DNA of 64,000 bases from Alphaproteobacteria bacterium (GTDB lineage Bacteria > Pseudomonadota > Alphaproteobacteria > SHNJ01). Within the stretch, counting starts at the first letter, position 1; the number at the start of each line of letters is the position of its first letter. The notes under the pieces were generated by a model, which saw only the letters and a program-made list of their open reading frames with translations, was not told the origin of the DNA and searched no databases. The DNA lies in assembly GCA_004295055.1 (NCBI GenBank), contig SHNJ01000007.1, forward strand, positions 137,081 through 201,080, read 5' to 3'. Shown piece by piece: positions 54,490 to 63,349 of this stretch. Made by a program: the position numbers and the translations under genes.

Positions 54490-56586
54490 TTAACCCGACT
54501 GCAAATAATGGACGGCTTGATCGCGGCCGAATAACTGCAATAATGTGCGTAATGCATGGCCGCGTGGTCCTGTAAGATACGTGTCTTTATCCAAAATCCA
54601 TTTTACATCGGCTTGCGCGGTTTTAAACAAATCCTGATGGGCAAAGAAATCCGCCAGCCGGAAATCTGGCAGGCCGCTTTGCCGCGTGCCTAAAACCTCG
54701 CCAGCGCCGCGCAGTTTCAAATCTTCCTCGGCGATTTTAAATCCATCTTCGGTTTCGCGCATGACTTCCAGCCGTTTTTGCGCGGTTTGCGACAGGGGTT
54801 TTTGATATAGCAATAAACATGTGGATTGTTGATCGCCCCGGCCGATCCGGCCGCGCAATTGGTGCAATTGCGACAATCCAAACCGTTCGGCATGATCGAT
54901 AACCATTATCGTGGCATTGGGCACATTCACGCCGACTTCGATCACGGTGGTTGCAACCAAAATCTTAATCTCGTTCTTGGCGAATTGCTGCATGACTTTG
55001 TCTTTATCCGCCGCCTTCATCCGCCCATGGACCAGACCGACTTTATCGCCAAAGAATTGCTTTAATTGTTCGTATCGTTCTTCGGCGGCGGCCAGATCCA
55101 GCACTTCGGATTCCGCGACCAGCGGGCAAACCCAGTAAATCTGCCGGTACTGGGCAATGGCACGTTTAACGCCGTCCACAATTTCATCGACCCGTTCCAT
55201 GTCGACAGTACGCGTATCAATCGGCTTGCGCCCCGGCGGTTTTTGCAATAATCGAGAAGTATCGAGATCGCCATATAAAGCCAGATATAAACTGCGCGGG
55301 ATTGGCGTTGCGGTCATGACCAGCAAATCAATCCCTTCGCCTTTTTGCATTAGGCCCAGCCGTTGTTCGACGCCAAAGCGATGTTGTTCGTCGATCACCA
55401 CACAGCCGAGGTTCTTGAATTCCACTTTTTCTTCTAATAACGCATGCGTGCCAATCACAATGTCGGCCGCGCCGGTTTGTATATCGTCCAATAATTGCAG
55501 GCGCGATTTGCCTTTGTCCCGCCCGGTCAAAACCGCGATTTTAAGGCCAATTTTTTCCGCCAGCGGTAGAATCGTATGTTGATGTTGCCGCGCCAATATT
55601 TCCGTCGGGGCCATAATTGCGGCTTGCTTGCCGCATTCCAGCGCATTGAGCATCGTCAGCAACGCAACAATCGTTTTGCCGCTGCCTACATCACCTTGTA
55701 ACAATCGCAACATCGGCTGATCGGCTTGCATATCGGTGTCAATCTCGGAAAGGGCGGTTTTTTGCGCCTCGGTCAGCGCGAACGGTAAAACATTCAATAA
55801 TTTCTGCCGCAAATGAAAATCCGGTTTCTGATCGCGCTTGCCGCGCCGTTGCCGTTGAATATTGCGGACCAGTGTCAGCGCCAATTGATGCGATAATATT
55901 TCATCATATGCCAATCGCTGCCGCACCGGGTTTTCCGGCGATAAATCGTTTCTGTTGGCTGGTGTATGAACTTGCTTTAGAGATTCCGCCCACGAAGCCC
56001 ATCCGCGTTTTTTTAATAATTCCGCATCAATCCATTCGGGCAGGGCTGGAACGGTTTTCAATTCCTGATCTACGACCTTGCGCAGAAATTTATTGCTAAC
56101 ACCATGGGTCAGGGGGTAAATCGGTTCCCATCCCTTGATTTTTTCCAGATCGCCCGGATTGCCGATGTAATCCGGGTGAACGATTTGCGGAATGTCTTTG
56201 TAAAAATCGATCTTACCGCTGATCACTTTTTGTGCGGCGACGGGCAGGGATTTTTGCCAAAATTGGTCCTTGCCCTTGAAAAACACGATATTCATAAAAC
56301 CGGTATTGTCCTTGACCGTTACGCGATACGGCATGCCGCGTTTGGCCGGTTTTTGATGTTTAACCACCAACACATCGACCGTTACGGTTTGACCATGATG
56401 GGAACGCAAATCGGCGATCTTTGGCTGGCTGTTCCGATCGATCAAATCCACCGGCAAATGGAACAATATATCGCGGACATACGGGCCGCTTAGGTTGGCC
56501 ATCAACTTGCCATAAGTCGGCCCAACGCCCTTGACCGTGGTCAAAGGAGCAAATAAGCGGCTGAATTGGGCGTTGGATGGCGGCAT
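54490..56586 (-). CDS. recG: ATP-dependent DNA helicase RecG
   Basis: Reverses stalled replication forks and processes branched DNA. It has 698 residues. The N-terminal wedge/OB domain (VKGVGPTYGKLM, DLIDRN) is followed by helicase motifs: Walker A GDVGSGKT, motif II DEQHRFGVEQR, TATPIPRSL, and GRIGRGDQ. The short C-terminus is typical. It is divergent from sdhE-mfd with a 41-bp gap. Confidence 0.97.
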   Translation of the reverse strand: MPPSNAQFSRLFAPLTTVKGVGPTYGKLMANLSGPYVRDILFHLPVDLIDRNSQPKIADLRSHHGQTVTVDVLVVKHQKPAKRGMPYRVTVKDNTGFMNIVFFKGKDQFWQKSLPVAAQKVISGKIDFYKDIPQIVHPDYIGNPGDLEKIKGWEPIYPLTHGVSNKFLRKVVDQELKTVPALPEWIDAELLKKRGWASWAESLKQVHTPANRNDLSPENPVRQRLAYDEILSHQLALTLVRNIQRQRRGKRDQKPDFHLRQKLLNVLPFALTEAQKTALSEIDTDMQADQPMLRLLQGDVGSGKTIVALLTMLNALECGKQAAIMAPTEILARQHQHTILPLAEKIGLKIAVLTGRDKGKSRLQLLDDIQTGAADIVIGTHALLEEKVEFKNLGCVVIDEQHRFGVEQRLGLMQKGEGIDLLVMTATPIPRSLYLALYGDLDTSRLLQKPPGRKPIDTRTVDMERVDEIVDGVKRAIAQYRQIYWVCPLVAESEVLDLAAAEERYEQLKQFFGDKVGLVHGRMKAADKDKVMQQFAKNEIKILVATTVIEVGVNVPNATIMVIDHAERFGLSQLHQLRGRIGRGDQQSTCLLLYQKPLSQTAQKRLEVMRETEDGFKIAEEDLKLRGAGEVLGTRQSGLPDFRLADFFAHQDLFKTAQADVKWILDKDTYLTGPRGHALRTLLQLFGRDQAVHYLQSG

Positions 56587-56627
56587 GGGGCTGTATTGTA
56601 CCTTAAAAATTTGCTATTGGAATAGCC

Positions 56628-56885
56628 ATGGCCAATACCGCAATTTTACGCAAGAAACTGTATTTTCAAAGCACTCATCGGGGCACCAAGGAAAATGACC
56701 TGGTGCTAACCCGTTTTGTCGATCGGCATATGGACGATTTTGACGCGTCGGGCCTGGAATTATACCAAAAATTCTTGAATGAACCGGATCACGACCTATA
56801 TGCTTGGTTGATCAAGGGGGAAGGCAATTATCCAATGGAATATGCGGAACTAGTCGCCAAAATCAGGGCCGCGAATAACGTCTAA
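56628..56885 (+). CDS. sdhE: FAD assembly factor SdhE
   Basis: 85-residue protein that promotes flavin attachment to succinate dehydrogenase. The signature RGxxE is present as HRGTKENDLVL, followed by FVDRHMDDFDASGLELYQKFL and DLYAWLIKGEGNYP. It overlaps mfd by one base (TAATG). The sdhE-mfd pair opposite recG is a standard alphaproteobacterial arrangement. Confidence 0.94.
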   Translation: MANTAILRKKLYFQSTHRGTKENDLVLTRFVDRHMDDFDASGLELYQKFLNEPDHDLYAWLIKGEGNYPMEYAELVAKIRAANNV

Positions 56886-59800
56886 TGTTACCGAATTTCG
56901 ATTTTTCCAGCACGACCGATATTCACGTCCGGAATTGCCCATCCGGCGCCGATGCGTATGCGCTGGCGGAATATTTTAAAAAATCCGGCCGCAATTTATT
57001 ATATGTGGTTCCGGATGATTTCATGCTGGATCAAACCGCGGCCGCAATTCGTTTCTTTGCGCCCAATATTCCGTTGATCGTTTTACCAGCCTGGGATTGC
57101 TTGCCATATGACCGCGTATCTCCCAGCCAGGATGTGATGGCCGAACGGCTAAAAGCTTTGTCGCAAATATTATCGGCGCGCGGCAAGGTATTTGTATTAT
57201 GCAGCATTTCAGCGGCAACGCAAAAAATCATGCCGCCGGAATTTTTGCAAAAACGCCATTTGATTTTGGATAAATCGCAGCCGGTCGACATGAACCGATT
57301 GACCGAATTTTTGGCGGCGAATGGATATAACCGCACCGGTACCGTGCGCGAATTGGGCGAATATGCGATTCGCGGCAATTTGATCGACATATTTCCGCCA
57401 GAAAGCGAATTGCCACTGCGGATGGATTTATTTGGCGACCGGATCGAGGTGATTCATTATTTCGATCCAGTTACCCAACGCAAACAAGGCAAAAGCGATA
57501 TAGAAAAAATAGAATTATATCCGGTGCAGGAAATTTTACTGGATGCGGATTCGATTGCGTCTTTCCGCGCCGCGTATCGCAGTGCTTTTGGCGCGGAAGG
57601 GACCAGCGATCCGATCTATGAATCTATTTCCACCGGGCAACGCCATGCTGGTATGGAACATTTCTTACCCTATTTCTATCCAAGCCTAAGCAGTATTTTC
57701 GGTTATATGCCGGATGCGGTGGTGATTTCCGGCGCGGGTTTGGATCTGGCTCTATCGTCGCGGTGGCAGGAAATTCAAGATTATCATACGGCGCGGCAGC
57801 AATTTTTAGGATCTAAAACCGCCAAGGGGCAACCAGTTTACCGCCCAATCCCAGCAGAATCATTATACGCCAGCCCGAATGAATGGCAGGGGTGGATCGC
57901 ATCGAAACATAATATTCATATCGATGCGGGATCGTCCATCGAGCGGCAAAATGCGGTCGATATCAATGCGCAGCCGATTTCAAGGCTGTTAGATAGTAAG
58001 GCCTATGCCAAATTAGGATTACAGCAAAAACTATTCGAAGAATTTAAGGCGTTTTTACAAACCGCTAACCGCGATAATAAGATTATCGGTATCGCCTGTT
58101 ATTCCGAAGGATCTTTGGATCGGATCAAAAAGTTGCTGGCGGGATTCGAGCTGGAATCAACGCCGGTGAAATCATTTGAAAAATTGCTGGATTTTAATGG
58201 TCAGATCGCCTTGTTTGTTTTGCCTATTGAGCATGGATTCGCGATTGATGATTTAATTATCGTATCGGAACAGGATTTACTGGGCGATCGGTTGTCGCGC
58301 GCCGCGAAAAAAGAACGTAAGGCGGAAAATATTTTATTCGAAGCCAGCGATCTGAATCCTGGCGATTATGTGGTTCATTCCGATCATGGCATTGGCCGTT
58401 TTCTGCGTCTGGAGAATATCCAGGCGGCGGGTGCGGACCATGATTGCCTGTGCGTCGAATATGCTGGTGGCGATAAATTATATGTGCCGGTTGAAAATAT
58501 TGAATTGCTGTCCCGTTATGGCGATGAAGACGCCGCCGTCAGCCTGGATAAATTGGGCGGGGTAGGCTGGCAATCTCGCAAGGCGCGGGTGAAAGAACGT
58601 CTGCGCGAAATGGCCGAACAATTGATCCGTATTGCCGCCGCACGTGAAATGAAGCAGGGCGAAATATTACTAAAACCGGATTCGTACGACCGTTTTTGTT
58701 CACGCTTCCCATATGCGGAAACGGACGATCAAAACCGCGCCATCGACGACACATTACGCGATTTGGCATCGGGCAAGCCAATGGATCGCCTGGTTTGCGG
58801 GGATGTTGGGTTTGGCAAGACAGAAGTTGCGTTGCGTGCCGCATTCGTTGCGGCCAGCCATGGCATGCAAGTTGCGGTAGTGGTTCCAACGACCTTATTG
58901 GCACGGCAGCATTATCATAATTTCTCCCGCCGTTTTGATGGGTTCAATCTGCGTGTCGCGCAATTATCGCGCATGGTCAGCCATAATGAATCCACACAAA
59001 CCAAGCAAGATTTAGCCGATGGTAAGGTTGATATCGTCATTGGTACACATGCTTTGCTGGCCAAAAGCATTAAATTCGCCAATTTGGGTTTATTGATCGT
59101 CGACGAAGAACAGCATTTCGGTGTTGGACAAAAAGAACGGTTAAAAGAATTTCAGGCAAACGTGCATATATTGACGTTGTCCGCAACGCCTATTCCGCGC
59201 ACTTTGCAAATGTCTTTAACAGGGGTGCGGGATTTATCGATTATCGCAACGCCGCCGGTGGATCGCCACGCGGTGCAGACCCATGTGATGCCGTATGATC
59301 CGATGATTGTGCGCGAAGCGGTGTTGCGCGAACGGCATCGCGGCGGACAAAGTTTTTATGTTTGTCCACGAATCGAGGATTTGCATGAAGTTGCGCAAAA
59401 CTTGCGCGATTTGATCCCGGATATTCGCCTCGCGGTGGCGCATGGTCAATTGTCGCCCGGCAATTTGGAGCAAATCATGACCGATTTCGTCGATCAGAAA
59501 TATGATGTTCTGGTATCGACCAATATCGTTGAATCGGGCCTGGACATTCCATCGGCCAATACCATGATTATTCATCGGTCGGATATGTATGGCCTGGCGC
59601 AATTATATCAATTGCGCGGCCGGGTGGGGCGCAGCAAGACGCGGGCCTATGCCTATTTGACCATTCAGGAACGGCGCGTGCCCACCGAAGGCGCGCAGAA
59701 ACGTTTACAAGTAATGCAGACATTGGATCACTTGGGGGCGGGGTTCACCGTCGCCAGCCATGATATGGATATTCGCGGCGCCGGCAATTTACTGGGCGAG

Positions 59801-60370
59801 GAACAATCCGGCCATGTGCGCGAGGTTGGCGTAGAATTGTACCAGCATTTATTGCAAGAAGCGGTCCTGGCCGCGCGGGAGAAAAAATCGCCGGATCAAG
59901 CTCTGCGCGATATTTCGCCATCCTTCAGTCCGCAAATCAATCTGGGTATTCCGGTTCTAATTCCAGAATCTTATATCGAAGATCTGGCAACGCGCATGAA
60001 TTTCTATCGCCGCATAAGCGCCGTAAAAAATGCCGCGGAATCCGAAGGTCTGGCGGCGGAAATGGTCGACCGTTTCGGCCAATTGCCGCAGGAAGTAGAA
60101 AACCTGTTCACCATCGTTGGTATTAAAAATATGTGCCTGGCCGCAGGAATCGAAAAAATCGACGCAGGGCCAAAGGGCGCGGTGATCGCGTTTTATCAGA
60201 ATAAATTTGCCCGTCCGGAAGCTTTGGTGAAATATATCCAAGCCCAAGGGGGTACGGTAAAAATCCGTCCCGATCAAAAGTTGGTTTTAATGCGCGGATG
60301 GGGTGATGCCGCCGCGAAAATCCAGGGCGTTCGTTCGTTTATGTTGGAAATTGAAAAAATTGCCGCGTAA
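56885..60370 (+). CDS. mfd: Transcription-repair coupling factor
   Basis: Removes stalled RNA polymerase at lesions and recruits UvrA. It has 1161 residues. The UvrB-like N-terminal module includes LPAWDCLPYDRVSPS, the RNA polymerase-binding region GDYVVHSDHGIGRF, and the helicase with Walker A GDVGFGKTEVA and motif II DEEQHFGV, then GRVGRS and a C-terminal TRCF domain. It works with uvrA in this window. Translation is coupled to sdhE. Confidence 0.97.
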   Translation: MLPNFDFSSTTDIHVRNCPSGADAYALAEYFKKSGRNLLYVVPDDFMLDQTAAAIRFFAPNIPLIVLPAWDCLPYDRVSPSQDVMAERLKALSQILSARGKVFVLCSISAATQKIMPPEFLQKRHLILDKSQPVDMNRLTEFLAANGYNRTGTVRELGEYAIRGNLIDIFPPESELPLRMDLFGDRIEVIHYFDPVTQRKQGKSDIEKIELYPVQEILLDADSIASFRAAYRSAFGAEGTSDPIYESISTGQRHAGMEHFLPYFYPSLSSIFGYMPDAVVISGAGLDLALSSRWQEIQDYHTARQQFLGSKTAKGQPVYRPIPAESLYASPNEWQGWIASKHNIHIDAGSSIERQNAVDINAQPISRLLDSKAYAKLGLQQKLFEEFKAFLQTANRDNKIIGIACYSEGSLDRIKKLLAGFELESTPVKSFEKLLDFNGQIALFVLPIEHGFAIDDLIIVSEQDLLGDRLSRAAKKERKAENILFEASDLNPGDYVVHSDHGIGRFLRLENIQAAGADHDCLCVEYAGGDKLYVPVENIELLSRYGDEDAAVSLDKLGGVGWQSRKARVKERLREMAEQLIRIAAAREMKQGEILLKPDSYDRFCSRFPYAETDDQNRAIDDTLRDLASGKPMDRLVCGDVGFGKTEVALRAAFVAASHGMQVAVVVPTTLLARQHYHNFSRRFDGFNLRVAQLSRMVSHNESTQTKQDLADGKVDIVIGTHALLAKSIKFANLGLLIVDEEQHFGVGQKERLKEFQANVHILTLSATPIPRTLQMSLTGVRDLSIIATPPVDRHAVQTHVMPYDPMIVREAVLRERHRGGQSFYVCPRIEDLHEVAQNLRDLIPDIRLAVAHGQLSPGNLEQIMTDFVDQKYDVLVSTNIVESGLDIPSANTMIIHRSDMYGLAQLYQLRGRVGRSKTRAYAYLTIQERRVPTEGAQKRLQVMQTLDHLGAGFTVASHDMDIRGAGNLLGEEQSGHVREVGVELYQHLLQEAVLAAREKKSPDQALRDISPSFSPQINLGIPVLIPESYIEDLATRMNFYRRISAVKNAAESEGLAAEMVDRFGQLPQEVENLFTIVGIKNMCLAAGIEKIDAGPKGAVIAFYQNKFARPEALVKYIQAQGGTVKIRPDQKLVLMRGWGDAAAKIQGVRSFMLEIEKIAA

Positions 60371-60378
60371 ATTTATAT

Positions 60379-61059
60379 TTAAGCCTGACGATTTCGGACA
60401 ATTGCGCATGCGATTATTATTGGAATCGTAAATGCCGCAATTCCTAATGCCGGTGGGTGGACTATCTGCTGAGCATAACTAGTCTCTATATTTTTTACGG
60501 CGCGCGGAATTGGCGATAGGGGGGTTATATTCATGTCGATTCCTGCGAATGACAATTGCGGGTCAGTTTGCAGTGGTCCGGCTAGAGTAATAGAGGCGAT
60601 GCCGAAATAATTATTGCCAATTGGTTCGTCAACAAACATCGCATCGGAATAATCAAAGCGCATCGCGGGGAATTTCGGCAATCCTGTTGTAGGCGGACCG
60701 TTTTTTATCAATTCATCATTCTTAGCTACGCCAATCCAATTTGGTTCTTTTTGCAAGTGAACCAGCACTCTGGTTGCTTTTTCCGATAATGGAACTTCGT
60801 GCGCACGATAGTCGAAGGAGTAGTTGGTGTAATGGTTTTCACTTGAAATATCCCGCAAGCGCCCATACCCATATGAAGTTTTATTTTCATTCTTGAATTC
60901 AAAGAACCCTGCATATGTCATCGGGTTTCCATCATAATACAAGGGATAAAAAATTACTTGGGTTTTAGGCAATATGGATTTAGCGCCGAAATATGTTGCC
61001 ACGCCGCACACCAGACTAAAAGCGGCAGTAACGGCAATGAATGCACTTTGTTTAAACAC
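60379..61059 (-). CDS. Two-span membrane protein, paralogue of the gene at 63346
   Basis: 226 residues. An N-terminal helix (SAFIAVTAAFSLVCGVATYFG), a domain of about 170 residues and a C-terminal helix (LGIAAFTIPIIIACAIV). Shared with the product at 63346: GFFEFKNENKTSYGYGRLRDIS against GFYSLECANQTSFGFGSLRNVS, and LPKFPAMRFDYSDA against LPLPAIHFQFRDA. No family recognised. AT-rich. Confidence 0.65.
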   Translation of the reverse strand: MFKQSAFIAVTAAFSLVCGVATYFGAKSILPKTQVIFYPLYYDGNPMTYAGFFEFKNENKTSYGYGRLRDISSENHYTNYSFDYRAHEVPLSEKATRVLVHLQKEPNWIGVAKNDELIKNGPPTTGLPKFPAMRFDYSDAMFVDEPIGNNYFGIASITLAGPLQTDPQLSFAGIDMNITPLSPIPRAVKNIETSYAQQIVHPPALGIAAFTIPIIIACAIVRNRQA

Positions 61060-61125
61060 GATATCCCCATTTACGCATAGAATAGCAATATGTCTCTGGC
61101 AAATTAGATTGATAATTTTCTCTTC

Positions 61126-61440
61126 TTAAGTTCCTATTATTTTTTCGGTTCTTCTTCTTATAAGCTCTATAGTTCTACATAGTTGATGCCGTGTGATCGG
61201 CCGCTTATTGCCATCCGGAGTATGGACTATAATTGTGACCATCCCGTCATTAAGGGCTGTATCGCCACGCCGAACATAGGGTTTAGGAGCCCCTTCTTGT
61301 AAACATAAATCCGCGAATACCAAAGAGGCCCTTGCAACATCCGCAAAGTCATTTACATCGGGATTAGATGGCGAGACCGGTAGCCAGCTTGCGCTACCGG
61401 CAGAAAAACGGGCTAAGTGATATGTAGTGGGTTCGCTCAT
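61126..61440 (-). CDS. Small protein with VHTPDG motif, paralogue of its neighbour; G11 tract at ribosome site
   Basis: About 104 residues from the ATG at 61440. It shares the plan xLAxxxx...W.PV...DFA...A and the string VHTPDGNKRPITRHQL with the neighbour's VHTPDGQTRPLTLEEY. The tract of 11 G on the coding strand (61446-61456) stands where the Shine-Dalgarno should be, five bases from the ATG. Frame is open through the tract to 61500, so a longer form is possible. No family recognised. Confidence 0.55.
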   Translation of the reverse strand: MSEPTTYHLARFSAGSASWLPVSPSNPDVNDFADVARASLVFADLCLQEGAPKPYVRRGDTALNDGMVTIIVHTPDGNKRPITRHQLCRTIELIRRRTEKIIGT

Positions 61441-61543
61441 AAATTCCCCCCCCCCCTGTATTGTGTGAGTACAATAATACTCTGCTCCCGCATTTGGCAA
61501 AGTGTCAAAAAGAATTTTATAGGCCGTTATAAAAAACGGTGGA

Positions 61544-62128
61544 TTAAGCCACTTTATTATAATTTCGTAATGCTGCCAATTGGGCTGGGGTAATTGATGT
61601 TTTCTTTTTTTCTATAGGATCATGAACCAATAAAACCATTGGCATAACTCCGCCAGAAGGTAGATCTTCAGCATTATTTGATAATCCCGAGTAATTTATA
61701 CTGCGAATTGCAACGGACATTTGCCCGGCCGAAACCGGATTATTTGGCATATCTTCAAGTAAATCATGAGCCAATACAAAACGTGATTGTGGTGTTATAA
61801 ATCCTAATTCATATTTAGCATTCTCTATTTTAATCATTTCATATTCTTCCAGAGTTAATGGCCGTGTTTGGCCGTCTGGAGTATGAACTAATAAGGCAAC
61901 ATTAAAAAGATTGGTAGGAACCGTAGAAGGATCTGCTGGAATAAATAAAGTTACGTCAGCCAATTGATTCGTTCCGTCGCGATAATTAAAATATTCGCGT
62001 AAGGCAGCAGCTCCAACCGCGGGATTTGCAAAATCCTTGCTTGCAAACGATACGTCTGTTACAGGCTCCCAAACCCGAGTGGTAGTATTGTAAGTAGCTA
62101 ATTTAAAAGTCGTACCTTCTGCAAACAT
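61544..62128 (-). CDS. Protein with VHTPDG motif, paralogue of its neighbour
   Basis: 194 residues, soluble. N-terminal half: FKLATYNTTTRVWEPVTDVSF, DFANPAVGAAALREYF, VALLVHTPDGQTRPLT. The C-terminal half ends with a second related string, LLVHDPIEKKKTSITPAQLAAL, which suggests an internal duplication. AGGAGG precedes the ATG. No family recognised. Confidence 0.65.
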   Translation of the reverse strand: MFAEGTTFKLATYNTTTRVWEPVTDVSFASKDFANPAVGAAALREYFNYRDGTNQLADVTLFIPADPSTVPTNLFNVALLVHTPDGQTRPLTLEEYEMIKIENAKYELGFITPQSRFVLAHDLLEDMPNNPVSAGQMSVAIRSINYSGLSNNAEDLPSGGVMPMVLLVHDPIEKKKTSITPAQLAALRNYNKVA

Positions 62129-62304
62129 TTTATCCTCCTGCTTTTTGATCTAGGCAAAGTAAGCAAATAAAGAAATTTGTCAATTGAATAGGCTAATTTA
62201 TTGATTTTTATACACTATTTGTAATTTAATTACCTGAAAATGACTTGATTTCCGGCTTTATATTATCCATAATGGATTCAAATTTTAAAGACAGGGATAT
62301 AAAG

Positions 62305-63108
62305 ATGACAAAACGCAAGCATTTTCCATTACAACAATCGTATAGCGCGTTTGTAGACTGTTTAGGTCATTCCAATCCAAAATCTTATACGGGACAGGCG
62401 TCGGTTGCGATTGATTGCGCCCGCGAATTTGTGCCGAATGTATTTTCATTTGGAAAACCGGGAAAACTGGTGGGATGGGATTTGGCCCAGGCCGTTTCGT
62501 TGGCATCGGCCATCATTGTCTCGCGCAAGCAATCGGATAGGCCGCTTACGCTGCGCAGCCTGCGTTTATGCGATACCGCCGCCGCTTTTATCAATAGCGT
62601 TGTGGTGGAAATGGAATCCGGATTGCTGGAATTCAAGAATGTTCCGCAAAATTTTAATGAAGCGATTAGCGCTTCGGCTTTGGCGCAAAGAAACGTTAAG
62701 AAAGAGGCGTGGGGCGTTGGACCGAAAGCCGGTGTTTTCATCGCACTGGATCAGGTACGCAAAGGGTATGGCGAATTAAATCCTGCGCGCATCGCCGATG
62801 ATAAGGCGTTCGACGCGGTCGGCAATTTTATGCTGGCATTCGACAATTTTCTAAGCCCGGTAGCGCGTTTTGAGGATATGGCTGCATTGCAAGAAGCCGC
62901 AAAACAAGTAATGTCGCATAAAACGCCGGACATGAGGCCATTTGCGAAAATGGCGTATCAGGCAACCGGATTATTGAAAGTCGTTCAAAGAGCGCAACAA
63001 ACAAGCGCCGCGCACGATTTGCCGCAACCCCTGCAATATGTCGATGCGCGCCGAATCGCGCCGATCATTCACGACTTCTTACGTTACCGCGGCCGGGACG
63101 CCGCGTAA
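62305..63108 (+). CDS. Hypothetical protein, helical, unrecognised
   Basis: About 267 residues from the ATG at 62305 (AGGG eight bases upstream); starts further left are possible. Mostly helical and soluble, with LAQAVSLASAIIVSRKQSDRPLTLRSLRLCDTAAAFIN and the C-terminal YVDARRIAPIIHDFLRYRG. No family recognised. G+C is closer to the chromosome than its neighbours'. It lies divergent from the VHTPDG pair. Confidence 0.6.
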   Translation: MTKRKHFPLQQSYSAFVDCLGHSNPKSYTGQASVAIDCAREFVPNVFSFGKPGKLVGWDLAQAVSLASAIIVSRKQSDRPLTLRSLRLCDTAAAFINSVVVEMESGLLEFKNVPQNFNEAISASALAQRNVKKEAWGVGPKAGVFIALDQVRKGYGELNPARIADDKAFDAVGNFMLAFDNFLSPVARFEDMAALQEAAKQVMSHKTPDMRPFAKMAYQATGLLKVVQRAQQTSAAHDLPQPLQYVDARRIAPIIHDFLRYRGRDAA

Positions 63109-63124
63109 TTTTTTACGGCAAAAA

Positions 63125-63349
63125 ATGCTTGCCCTTTCATCGGCACAAAGCCCGGTAGCAGCAGGAATTAAAAGCCGATATTATACGGCCTATGAACAAA
63201 TAGAAGAAATTGCAAAAATTCATGGTGTTTTGACCGCGCCATTGCCCGAACAAGCTATGTCTTTAAATCCTGTTACTTTGTTCCAGGCAAGACACCCCAC
63301 AATCGGGCGCATCGGAGAAATTATATCTGTCGAAAGAGTGAAGGGTTAA
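63125..63349 (+). CDS. Small protein, doubtful
   Basis: 74 residues from the ATG at 63125; a longer frame overlaps the preceding gene out of phase. Features: YYTAYEQIEEIAKIHGVL and PTIGRIGEIISVERVKG. No clear Shine-Dalgarno. It ends 4 bp into the convergent gene at 63346. It may be a real distal cistron or a chance frame. Confidence 0.3.
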   Translation: MLALSSAQSPVAAGIKSRYYTAYEQIEEIAKIHGVLTAPLPEQAMSLNPVTLFQARHPTIGRIGEIISVERVKG

